Assembly: GCA_003153055.1 (NCBI GenBank)
Contig: PMBV01000234.1
Location: 1 to 10,297 of the forward strand
DNA from: Myxococcales bacterium
Lineage (GTDB): Bacteria; Myxococcota; Myxococcia; Myxococcales; Myxococcaceae
DNA: 10,297 bases
Direction: 5' to 3'
This document shows, piece by piece, positions 1-6,131 of the stretch (its first letter is position 1; each line of letters starts with the position of its first letter). A program made the translations under genes and the position numbers. The notes under the pieces were generated by a model. The model did not search any database, was not told where the DNA came from, and was given only the letters and a program-made list of their open reading frames with translations.

Positions 1-401
1 GGGTGCGCGTCGTAGCGGAACCCGTCCATGAACTGCTTGATGTTTTCGTGGACGTAGGTGTGATGGGTGATTCGGTCGGTGAAGTCGGCGAGCTGCGCGG
101 TGTTGGGCAGCTCCCCATTCATCAACAGGTAGCTCACCTCGAGGTGGGTGGACTTCTCGGCGAGCTGTTCGATGGGGTAGCCCCGGTACTCGAGCACTCC
201 CTTGTCACCGTCGATGAACGTGATCGCCGACTTGCAGTTGGCGGTGTTGAGGAACGCGGGATCGTACGCCATGAGGCCAAAGTCTTCGGCGTCGGCCTTG
301 ATCTTTCGAAGATCGATGGCCCTGATGCAGCCATTCTCGATCTTGAACTCGTAGTTCTTCCCGGTCCGATTATCGGTCACTGACAGAGTGTCTTGGGGCA
401 T
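1..401 (-). CDS. gltA: Citrate synthase (type II), N-terminal 133 codons, cut by window edge
   Basis: Citrate synthase condenses acetyl-CoA and oxaloacetate to citrate, the entry step of the TCA cycle, in the cytosol. The minus-strand frame is open from an ATG at 401-399 to the window edge. It reads MPQDTLSVTDNRTGK, an N-terminal beta domain, then ITFIDGDKGVLEYRGYPIEQ at about residues 61-80, LEVSYLLMNGELP at about 87-99, and HTYVHENIKQFMDGFRYDAH near the end. These match the N-terminal part of GltA-type hexameric synthases, where the FIDGD.G.L..RG.PI..LA block and the F.R.(D/S)HP block are hallmarks. The catalytic His/His/Asp residues lie beyond the edge, so they cannot be checked. The family is usually about 430 residues, so roughly 300 are missing. 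The start was chosen because homology begins right after it; no strong ribosome binding site is visible upstream. It is divergent from the VTT membrane protein gene. Confidence 0.93.
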   Translation of the reverse strand, partial: MPQDTLSVTDNRTGKNYEFKIENGCIRAIDLRKIKADAEDFGLMAYDPAFLNTANCKSAITFIDGDKGVLEYRGYPIEQLAEKSTHLEVSYLLMNGELPNTAQLADFTDRITHHTYVHENIKQFMDGFRYDAH

Positions 402-460
402 AGGCGAAAGAGTTTCCGACCTGGGCACCTAGTAGCAATGAAAAACGCTACAACGGGGCG
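402..460. promoter_or_regulatory. Divergent gltA / VTT-protein intergenic region with short inverted repeat
   Basis: These 59 bp separate two divergent starts, so promoters for both genes must lie here or reach into the coding regions. The centre is AT-richer than its surroundings (TAGTAGCAATGAAAAACG). GTAGC at 432-436 and GCTAC at 447-451 form a perfect 5-bp inverted repeat with a 10-nt spacer, which could be an operator half-site pair or chance. I cannot assign -35/-10 boxes with confidence on either strand. Confidence 0.35.
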
Positions 461-1144
461 GTGGTGAAACGCGCCTTTCTATTCATCTTTCTCCTGGCAT
501 CAGTGATTGTGGCTGTGAACATGACGGCGCCGGGCTCCTGGGAGCCGCGGGCTCTGGTCGAGCGGTTGGGGCGGGTGCGTGAGGCTGGCTGGCTCGTGCC
601 GCTCTTCTTCTTGCTCTTCGGGGCCACGACGCTGCTGGCTCCAGCCTTCGTGTTCTTCGTCACCGCGGGGGCGCTGTGGGGCTTCTGGCCCGGGTGCCTC
701 ATCGGGTGGCTGGCGGCGAACGTCTGGGCGCACGCGCAGTTCTTCGTCGGGCGTGGGCTGGGCCGTGCGCGAGCGCAGCGGTGGCTGGCCGACGATCGGT
801 TCTCGCGGGTACGCCATGAGCTCGAAGCGGGTGGCGCACTCGCGGTGGTGGTGGTGCGCCAGCTCCCGCTGCCCTTCGTGGGCGTGAACGTGGCGGCGGG
901 CGTGTCGCCGCTCAAATGGTCCCGGTGGTCGTCGGGCAACGCCGTGGGCCTCGTGCCCGGCGCCATCGTCTACTCGTGGTCGGCGGCGAGCATCGTGGCG
1001 GGCGTCGAGGGAGCGCGCGCCGAAGCGGCGATACGAGTGGGCGCCGCGGCCCTCGCCATCGTCGCGCTGGGGCTGGTCTCACGGCTCGCCTGGAGAGGCG
1101 TCAGGAAGGCGAGGGTGCTTCGGGCTCCGCCTCGGTCGCTCTGA
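461..1144 (+). CDS. TVP38/TMEM64 family (VTT domain) inner-membrane protein
   Basis: This is a 227-residue multi-pass membrane protein of the TVP38/TMEM64 (VTT, formerly SNARE-associated) group, related to DedA proteins. Family members are linked to lipid scrambling or transport and envelope homeostasis, but the substrate here is unknown. Visible segments are an N-terminal helix at about residues 4-20, a long hydrophobic stretch at about 44-75, and the VTT core. The core has TAGALWGFWPG at 68-78, FFVGRGLGR at 94-102, VVRQLPLPFVGVNVAAGVS at 131-149 and GNAVGLVPGAIVYSW at 159-173. A final helix spans about 190-208, followed by a basic tail. The length fits the family. The start is GTG at 461, or the GTG directly after it at 464; a weak G-rich stretch (455-460) precedes them. 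The gene stands alone, divergent from gltA and convergent with menG. Confidence 0.85.
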   Translation: MVKRAFLFIFLLASVIVAVNMTAPGSWEPRALVERLGRVREAGWLVPLFFLLFGATTLLAPAFVFFVTAGALWGFWPGCLIGWLAANVWAHAQFFVGRGLGRARAQRWLADDRFSRVRHELEAGGALAVVVVRQLPLPFVGVNVAAGVSPLKWSRWSSGNAVGLVPGAIVYSWSAASIVAGVEGARAEAAIRVGAAALAIVALGLVSRLAWRGVRKARVLRAPPRSL

Positions 1145-1278
1145 GCCCAGCGCGCGGTGGGCGAGCGGCTCCGGCGTACGCGATGAACGACGATCCGAGG
1201 AAGGGCACGAGGGAGGCATGCCGATACCCCATGCCGACCGCGGTCAGGCAGAGAGAAGGCCTTGAGGCGGGGTGGGCC

Positions 1279-1499
1279 GGATGGAGGCCCGTCCTCATGG
1301 GCGAGGTCGACCAGCCCCTCGACCATGGGGCGAGGTGGGCGAGGGTCTCCACCAATGTCACCAATGGTACCATTTGGTCCTCGCTGCTTCCGTTGTAACC
1401 ATTGGTGCCATTGCTGGCGACCTGCGCCCCTCGGCCTCCACTCGGGGACAATCGCTCGTCGTGCAGAGGGGCTGATCGGCTCGCCCACGACGACCATCC
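1279..1499. repeat. Long diverged inverted repeat (possible MITE-like or hairpin element)
   Basis: Several words recur in inverted, colinear order around a centre near 1383-1393. GGATGG at 1279-1284 pairs with CCATCC at 1494-1499. TGGGCGAG at 1298-1305 pairs with CTCGCCCA at 1480-1487. CAGCCCCTC at 1312-1320 pairs with GAGGGGCTG at 1466-1474. The 20-bp core 1349-1368 pairs with 1398-1417. The centre shifts by only about 10 bp between pairs, as expected for arms that have gained small indels. Weaker similarity (ATGCCG, GGCAG, GGCGG) may extend the arms to about 1217 and 1551. Possible readings are a degenerate non-autonomous mobile element, an inverted duplication, or a large structured terminator. 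GC-rich background makes the outer words less certain than the core. Confidence 0.45.
1349..1417. repeat. Core hairpin: 20-bp arms, 18 of 20 paired, 29-nt loop
   Basis: Bases 1349-1368 and the reverse complement of 1398-1417 agree at 18 of 20 positions, including an unbroken 10-bp match (CACCAATGGT at 1359-1368 with ACCATTGGTG at 1398-1407). The arms also carry short tandem copies of CACCAATG (CCACCAATG then TCACCAATG), and a perfect 12-bp palindrome AATGGTACCATT lies at 1363-1374, so alternative folds exist. The core is less GC-rich than the rest of the window. It lies between convergent genes, so it could act in transcript ends on both strands. There is no flanking T-tract. Confidence 0.65.
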
Positions 1500-1617
1500 C
1501 AGACACCGCCGCCCGCCTGGGCCAGGCTGCCCAACCGAGAATGCCCGGCATCCTACGCCCAACTGCAGGCCCCACGCGTCGCTCCCCACGTTGTCATGCT
1601 CGCACCGCCGCCGAGCC

Positions 1618-2310
1618 TCAAGCCTTCACGGTGCCCACGTAGATGTAGGCGAGCCCAGACAAGAGGGACCGAGCCTCGCAGGTCTCGAAGCGGCCGGTCT
1701 CGCGCATCATCGCGAGGAACCGCTCTCCGGCGGGGAACGCGGCGGCCGTGCGGGGGAGGTACTCGTAGGCGGCGCGCTGTCCGCTGAGCACTTGGCCGAT
1801 GAGGGGCATCACGTAGCGGGCGTAGGGGCGGAAGAAGAAGCCGAACAGCCCCTGGGGCTGGCCGAACTCGAGCACCACCACCCGGCCACCGGGCTTCACC
1901 ACGCGGGCGAGCTCTCCCACGCACACCTTGGGGTCGTCGACGTTGCGGATACCGAAGGAGATCGACGCGACGTCGTAGGCGGCGTCGGCTTCGGGCAGCT
2001 TCATCGCGTCAGCCACCTCGTAGGTCACCTCGAGGCCCGCGGCGGCCGCCTTCTTGCGGGCAATGGCCAGCATGTCGGGGTTGAAGTCCGTGCCCTTCAC
2101 GTGGCCCCCGCTGCCCACCACGCGCTTGAAGGCCATGGCCAGGTCGCCGGTGCCACTGGCGCAGTCCAGCACCGTGCTGCCCGGCTTCGCTCCCGAGACC
2201 CGCACCGTCGAGCGTCGCCAGAGTCGATGAATACCCAGCGACATGGCGTCGTTCGTGGCGTCGTACCGCGGGGCGATGCGAGAGAACATCTGGTTCACCT
2301 GGTCGCTCAT
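1618..2310 (-). CDS. menG: Demethylmenaquinone methyltransferase (UbiE/MenG family)
   Basis: This SAM-dependent C-methyltransferase of the UbiE/COQ5 family methylates demethylmenaquinone to menaquinone at the membrane face. Reading from MSDQVNQMF it has 230 residues, typical for the family. Visible signatures are YDATNDAMSLGIHRLW at 16-31 (family site 1, with T where M is usual), VLDCASGTGDLA at 47-58 (SAM motif I), DFNPDML at 75-81, EVADAMKLP at 98-106, SISFGIRNVDD at 116-126 and RVVKPGGRVVVLEFG at 136-150 (site 2, with G where S is usual). ATG 2310-2308 is chosen because homology starts there and GAGGG sits 7 nt upstream. ATG 2334 with GGAG upstream would add 8 residues and is a fair alternative. 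The divergent menF operon supports a menaquinone role over a ubiquinone one. Confidence 0.93.
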   Translation of the reverse strand: MSDQVNQMFSRIAPRYDATNDAMSLGIHRLWRRSTVRVSGAKPGSTVLDCASGTGDLAMAFKRVVGSGGHVKGTDFNPDMLAIARKKAAAAGLEVTYEVADAMKLPEADAAYDVASISFGIRNVDDPKVCVGELARVVKPGGRVVVLEFGQPQGLFGFFFRPYARYVMPLIGQVLSGQRAAYEYLPRTAAAFPAGERFLAMMRETGRFETCEARSLLSGLAYIYVGTVKA

Positions 2311-2359
2311 CTCAAAGCCCTCGAGGGTTTTCATGTGACTCCGTAGAAGGAGTGCCACC

Positions 2360-2388
2360 GTATCAGTGGAGGTGTTCAATCGGTTCAA
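2360..2388 (-). promoter_or_regulatory. Possible menG promoter
   Basis: On the minus strand TTGAAC (complement of 2383-2388) is followed after exactly 17 nt by TGATAC (complement of 2360-2365). The first resembles a sigma-70-type -35 box; the second is a poor -10 match. Transcription would begin about 40 nt upstream of the chosen menG start. This is a weak call based on spacing and position only. Confidence 0.25.
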
Positions 2389-2400
2389 GCCGTTTTGAAC
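2374..2400. promoter_or_regulatory. GTTCAA direct and inverted repeats in the menG-menF divergent region
   Basis: GTTCAA occurs at 2374-2379 and again at 2383-2388 (9-bp period). Its reverse complement TTGAAC is at 2395-2400, so the last two form a perfect 6-bp inverted repeat with a 6-bp spacer. They sit in the AT-richer middle of the divergent intergenic region, where a regulator of both menG and the men operon could bind. The third site is also a -35-like word for the plus strand, but no matching -10 box follows. Function is inferred. Confidence 0.35.
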
Positions 2401-2430
2401 TTGATGATGCATCTCTAGCGGGGATGGCTT

Positions 2431-2437
2431 AGAAGGA
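2431..2437 (+). promoter_or_regulatory. Ribosome binding site of menF
   Basis: AGAAGGA ends 7 nt before the GTG at 2445 and 10 nt before the second GTG at 2448. It is the best Shine-Dalgarno match near the operon start and favours initiation at 2445. Confidence 0.6.
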
Positions 2438-2444
2438 CAACATC

Positions 2445-3662
2445 GTGGTGAGCCCGATCCTCGACCAACGCTCGTACGTTGGCTTCGCTCGTCCGGTGGA
2501 GATGGGGGCGCTGCTGCGTCTGGGCCCCGAGCCTCTGTCGGTGTCCTGGTCGAACCTCTCGCGCCAGGTGCAAGCCGCCGGGGTGGGGGTCGCGGGTGAG
2601 GGTGGCGGTGAGGTCGAGTGGCTGTCCGAGGTGCCTCCAGGTGGGCCGCCGGGGCCGTGGTTTGGTGGGTGGGCCTTCGATGCCCGCAGGTCCTGGCCAG
2701 GGTTCGACGACGAGCGGTGGATCTTGCCCGAGGTCCTCGCCTGGTGGGACGGGCAGCGAGCGTGGCAGGCGGCCTTTGGCCCTCGGGGGACGCCCGTCAC
2801 CGTGCTCCAGTCGCGGCTGGCGGCGGTGCGAGAGGTGGCGCCTTCCGGTGTCGTGCGGCCGGCGACCCGCGCTCACGGGAACCCGGAAGCCTGGGCGGAG
2901 CTGGTGAACACGGCCCTCGGGGCCATCGAGGCGCGACGCTTCAGCAAGGTGGTGGTGGCGAGGGTCATCGACGTGGCGGCGACCGAGCCGCTGCCCGAGC
3001 GAGCCATCTTGAAGGCGCTCGAGGCCCGTCACCCCCAGTGCTGGACGTTCCTGGTTCGCGGCCGCGACGGGCGGGCCTTCGTCGGCGCCTCGCCCGAGAC
3101 CTTGTGCGAAGCCTCGGAGCAGGTCTTCTTCACCGAGGCCCTGGCGGGGACGTCGGCGTTCGGCCAGGGGGGCACGCTCCTCCGCTCCGACAAAGAACGC
3201 CGGGAGCACGCCTCGGTGGTCGACGGCATTCGCGAGGCGCTCGGGCCCTTCGCCGCGAACGTGGAGCACCCCGAGACGCCGCAGGTGAAGGTGCTGGCGA
3301 ACGTCGATCACCTGATGACGCCGGTGCGGGCGCGACTCAAGGCGGGGGTCGACCCGCTGGTGGTGGCCAAGGCGTTGCACCCGACTCCGGCGGTGGCTGG
3401 GCGGCCCCGGCAGCCCTCCCTCGAGTGGCTGTTGGGTCACGAGGCCTTCGCCCGGGGGTGGTATGCGGGCGTGGTAGGAGCCATGGGGCCGGGTGGGCTC
3501 ACGCTGGCGGTGGCGCTGCGCTCGGCGCTGCTCGAGGGAGCGCGGGCGAGCGTCTTCGTGGGGGCGGGAATCGTCGAGGGCAGTCAGGCGTCGTCGGAGT
3601 GGCTCGAGACCGAGCGCAAGGCGCGCGCGATGCTCCCGGCCCTTGGAGTCACCGATGGATGA
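2445..3662 (+). CDS. menF: Isochorismate synthase
   Basis: MenF converts chorismate to isochorismate, the committed first step of the o-succinylbenzoate menaquinone route, using Mg2+ in the cytosol. The protein has 405 residues. The C-terminal two thirds is a chorismate-binding domain with SKVVVARV at 167-174 (K168 is the likely general base), GASPETL at 214-220 (E218, spaced 50 residues after the Lys as in E. coli MenF, the likely general acid) and EALAGT at 231-236. These are followed by DKERREHASVVD at 249-260, LHPTPAVAGRP at 311-321 and GAGIVEGSQASSEWLETERK near the end. The N-terminal 140 residues are poorly conserved, as in the family. Start is GTG. The stop overlaps menD by 8 nt (ATGGATGA). 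Related families (EntC, PabB, TrpE) share the fold, but the operon fixes it as MenF. It heads the plus-strand men operon. Confidence 0.93.
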   Translation: MVSPILDQRSYVGFARPVEMGALLRLGPEPLSVSWSNLSRQVQAAGVGVAGEGGGEVEWLSEVPPGGPPGPWFGGWAFDARRSWPGFDDERWILPEVLAWWDGQRAWQAAFGPRGTPVTVLQSRLAAVREVAPSGVVRPATRAHGNPEAWAELVNTALGAIEARRFSKVVVARVIDVAATEPLPERAILKALEARHPQCWTFLVRGRDGRAFVGASPETLCEASEQVFFTEALAGTSAFGQGGTLLRSDKERREHASVVDGIREALGPFAANVEHPETPQVKVLANVDHLMTPVRARLKAGVDPLVVAKALHPTPAVAGRPRQPSLEWLLGHEAFARGWYAGVVGAMGPGGLTLAVALRSALLEGARASVFVGAGIVEGSQASSEWLETERKARAMLPALGVTDG

Positions 3663-5328
3663 GACGCTGAACCAGCGTTGGGCCGCGCACCTGGTGGGCA
3701 CCCTGGTCGGGGCTGGCGTCGGCCACGCCGTCATCGCGCCGGGGTCTCGGTCCACGCCGCTGGTGCTGGCCTGCGCCGAGCGGAGCGATCTCCAGTGTTG
3801 GCCGGTGACCGATGAGCGCGTGGCCGGGTTCTTCGCGCTGGGGCTCGCGAAGGCCAGCCAGACGCCCGTCGCGGTGGTGGTCACTTCGGGCACCGCGGGA
3901 GCGCACCTGTTGCCGGCCGTCATCGAGGCGGCCGAGGCTGCGACGCCGCTGGTCATCTTGACTGCTGATCGACCGTGGGAGCTCCACGGCTTCGGCGCGG
4001 CCCAGACCATCGAGCAACTGGGGCTCTACGGGCGCTTTGTCCGCGGGGAGGCGTCGCTGCCCTCGCCCGTCGATACGCCGGCTGGTTTCGGCCACCTGGT
4101 GAATCTCATCGCGGCCACCATGGCCAAGGGGCTGCGGGCGCCGCGGGGGCCCGTGCACCTCAACGTGCCGTTCGCCGAGCCGCTGGCTCCAGAGAGCTCA
4201 GGACCGGGCCAACCGGTCGACCCCCAGGTGGTGCGCTTCAGCGAGCCCGCGCGGGCACCGGTGGTCGACGAGGTGCTCCCGCTGCTGGAGCGCTCCGAAC
4301 GAGGCCTCATCGTCTGTGGGCCTCGCGAGCGGCCCGATGGGTTCGGCGAGGCCGTGCACCGCCTGGGGGCGCACCTCGGGTTTCCGGTGCTGGCCGAGGC
4401 GGCCTCCAACGCCCGCTATGGCTTCGCCCACGCGGTGGCGATGTACGACGCCCTGTGGCGCAACGAGCGCTTCTCGGCTGCCATGAAGCCGGATCTCATC
4501 CTCCGCTTCGGAGGAGCCTCGACGCCGCGCTCGATGATCGAGCTCTCGGCGCCCACGGTGGTGCAGGTGAGCGACGAGGGGCTCCTGGTCGACCCGTACC
4601 ATCGGGCTCGGCACGTCGTCATCGGAGACGCGGTGGCCGCGTGCCAGGCGCTCGGCGCGGTGCGTGCCGGGACGACGAGCTGGAGAGCCCGCTGGCTGGA
4701 GGCCGAGGGGCGTCTGGTCGATCACCTGCTCGGCCGCGACGGCTTCGACGAGCCGCTGGTGGCCCGGGAGCTGGTGCGGTCGCTCCCTGAAGACGTGAAC
4801 CTGGTGCTCTCGAGCTCGATGCCGGTGCGGGCGGTCGATGCCTTCGCGCCGGTCTCGCGCGGGCCGCTCAGGGTCTACGCCAACCGGGGGGTCAACGGCA
4901 TCGACGGAGTGACGTCGACGGCCCTGGGCATCGCCGCGGCCAGCGGGCGGCCCACCGTGCTGTTCATCGGCGATCTGGCCTTGCTCCACGACGTCGGGGC
5001 CTGGGTGCTGGCTCGCTCGCTGAAGGTCGATCTGACGGTGGTGGTGGTGAACAACGACGGGGGTGGCATCTTCCACTTCTTGCCCATCGCCTCGCGAACG
5101 CGGCACTTCGAGCGCTTCTTCGGCACGCCCCACGGCGTCGACCTGGGGCACGTGGCCGCGTTGGCCGACGCGACCCTGCACCGGCCCACCAGCCTGGTGG
5201 CCTTCCAGAGCGCGCTGGCGACCGCCATGGGCGGAGGCCTGCACGTGGTCGAGGTGAAGACGAGCCGCAAGGAGAACGTCGATCGCCACCGGGCGCTCTA
5301 CGCCTCCTTGGGAGAGGCCGCCCGATGA
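3655..5328 (+). CDS. menD: SEPHCHC synthase (thiamine diphosphate-dependent MenD)
   Basis: MenD decarboxylates 2-oxoglutarate on thiamine diphosphate and adds the succinyl-semialdehyde unit to isochorismate, giving 2-succinyl-5-enolpyruvyl-6-hydroxy-3-cyclohexene-1-carboxylate. The protein has 557 residues, the normal family length. The pyrimidine-binding domain holds APGSRSTPL at 28-36, DERVAGFFALGLAK at 53-66 (E54 is the cofactor-activating Glu) and TSGTAGAHLLPA at 77-88, then ADRPWELHGFGAAQTIEQ. A middle domain follows. The cofactor domain has SSSMPVR at 386-392, YANRGVNGIDG at 408-418, GDLALLHDVG at 439-448 and NNDGGGIFHFLP at 466-477 (diphosphate/Mg site). All landmark residues appear intact. 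GGAG lies 6 nt before the ATG. The start is inside menF's last codons and the stop overlaps menH by ATGA, so translation is probably coupled. Confidence 0.97.
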   Translation: MDETLNQRWAAHLVGTLVGAGVGHAVIAPGSRSTPLVLACAERSDLQCWPVTDERVAGFFALGLAKASQTPVAVVVTSGTAGAHLLPAVIEAAEAATPLVILTADRPWELHGFGAAQTIEQLGLYGRFVRGEASLPSPVDTPAGFGHLVNLIAATMAKGLRAPRGPVHLNVPFAEPLAPESSGPGQPVDPQVVRFSEPARAPVVDEVLPLLERSERGLIVCGPRERPDGFGEAVHRLGAHLGFPVLAEAASNARYGFAHAVAMYDALWRNERFSAAMKPDLILRFGGASTPRSMIELSAPTVVQVSDEGLLVDPYHRARHVVIGDAVAACQALGAVRAGTTSWRARWLEAEGRLVDHLLGRDGFDEPLVARELVRSLPEDVNLVLSSSMPVRAVDAFAPVSRGPLRVYANRGVNGIDGVTSTALGIAAASGRPTVLFIGDLALLHDVGAWVLARSLKVDLTVVVVNNDGGGIFHFLPIASRTRHFERFFGTPHGVDLGHVAALADATLHRPTSLVAFQSALATAMGGGLHVVEVKTSRKENVDRHRALYASLGEAAR

Positions 5329-6131
5329 CGCTCCCCTTCGAGCAGTGGGGCCGGGGGTCGCGGCCGGCGCTCTTCCTCCATGGCTTCACCGGCAGCCGAG
5401 CGAGCTGGCGGCACCTCGAGCCGCTCCTGGGCGACGAGCTCAGGGCGACGTGCGTCGATCTCCCTGGCCATGGGGAGGCCGACCCGCCCGCGCCGGGCAC
5501 CGACGGCTTCGTGGCGACCATCGATCGCCTGGCTGAGATGCTCGAGGAGCCCAGCGTGATCGTCGGGTACTCGCAGGGTGCCCGGCTGGCGCTGGGGCTG
5601 GCGGTGCGTCACCCCGACCGAGTGGAGCGGCTCATCCTCGAGAGCGGGACACCGGGGTTCCACCGCCGTGCCGATCGCGCCCGTCGCCGGCAGGCTGACG
5701 AGGCGTTGGCCAAGCTCATTCTCGAGTCGGGGGTCGAGCGCTTCGTCGAGCGCTGGGAGGCGCACCCCTTGTTCGCGGGGCTCCGCCGATTGCCGGTGGC
5801 CGAGCGTGCCGCGCTGCGGTTGCGACGGGCCTCGCATCGAGCCGAGGGTCTGGCCGGGGCCGTGCTCGGGTTGGGGCAGGGCGCTCAGCCCGACTACTGG
5901 CCCTCGCTGACTCAGGTGCTCCGGCCCACGTTGGTGCTCAGCGGAGCGCACGACGGCAGGTACACCCACCTCGCGCGACGGATGGTGGACGACCTGCCGC
6001 TCGGGTGGCGTGCCACCTTCACGGGCGCCGGTCACGCGCCGCACCTCGAGTGCCCTCGAGCCTACGCGGAGGAGGTCCTGCGCTTCCTGGCTCCTCGGTG
6101 GCAGGTGGAGCCCCAGGAGCTGGCGCCGTGA
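5325..6131 (+). CDS. menH: SHCHC synthase, alpha/beta hydrolase fold
   Basis: MenH removes pyruvate from SEPHCHC to give 2-succinyl-6-hydroxy-2,4-cyclohexadiene-1-carboxylate. The protein has 268 residues with an alpha/beta hydrolase layout: oxyanion-side LFLHGFTGS at 16-24, DLPGHG at 45-50, nucleophile elbow GYSQGAR at 81-87 (S83), SGAHDGRY at 206-213 (D210) and GAGHAPHLE at 234-242 (H237). The Ser-Asp-His triad is therefore complete. ERWEAHPLFAGL at 142-153 resembles the WxxxPLF segment of MenH lid regions and supports this role over a generic esterase. AGAGG lies 7 nt before the ATG. Start overlaps the menD stop by ATGA and stop overlaps the menA start by GTGA. The family is broad, so the specific reaction rests partly on the operon context. 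Confidence 0.92.
   Translation: MTLPFEQWGRGSRPALFLHGFTGSRASWRHLEPLLGDELRATCVDLPGHGEADPPAPGTDGFVATIDRLAEMLEEPSVIVGYSQGARLALGLAVRHPDRVERLILESGTPGFHRRADRARRRQADEALAKLILESGVERFVERWEAHPLFAGLRRLPVAERAALRLRRASHRAEGLAGAVLGLGQGAQPDYWPSLTQVLRPTLVLSGAHDGRYTHLARRMVDDLPLGWRATFTGAGHAPHLECPRAYAEEVLRFLAPRWQVEPQELAP

Larger units (their letters stand above)
1145..1617. other. Convergent intergenic region, no supported gene
   Basis: This is the 473-bp gap between the converging VTT-protein and menG genes. Several frames stay open because the DNA is GC-rich, but none has a recognisable protein, a good ribosome binding site or a consistent domain. A short minus-strand frame at 1101-1232 has coding-like composition and a hydrophobic segment, but it overlaps the VTT gene's 3' end and is not recognised. 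The clearest content is the imperfect inverted repeat described separately. No simple hairpin plus T-tract terminator is visible for either flanking gene, so the inverted repeat may serve that role for both. Confidence 0.6.

Noticed and set aside
1101..1232. Minus-strand 43-codon frame starting MGYRHASLVPFLGSSF, with a hydrophobic stretch and a coding-like third-base pattern
   Set aside because: It overlaps the 3' end of the VTT-protein gene in antisense, has no recognisable homology, and upstream similarity would require frame changes. At most it is a decayed gene end.
1145..1617. CRISPR array or tRNA in the intergenic region
   Set aside because: The repeats are inverted and few, without regular spacers, and no tRNA-like cloverleaf or anticodon arm was found.
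1402..2346. Long plus-strand open frame antisense to menG
   Set aside because: It is a shadow of the high-GC menG coding strand. The protein is His/Arg/Gly-rich with no domain, whereas the minus-strand frame has every UbiE motif.
2311..2412. Longer menG start at the ATG of 2412 adding 34 residues
   Set aside because: The added residues lie over the intergenic repeats and candidate promoter and resemble no UbiE N-terminus. Two better starts with ribosome binding sites lie at 2334 and 2310.
2415..4010. 531-codon minus-strand open frame across menF and menD
   Set aside because: Arg/Pro/His-rich product without motifs, typical of antisense frames in GC-rich DNA. The plus strand encodes two well-supported enzymes.
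6005..6127. N-terminal extension of menA from an upstream in-frame ATG
   Set aside because: It would overlap menH by over 120 bp with Arg/Gly/Pro-rich residues. The GTG at 6128 has a good ribosome binding site and matches MenA N-termini.
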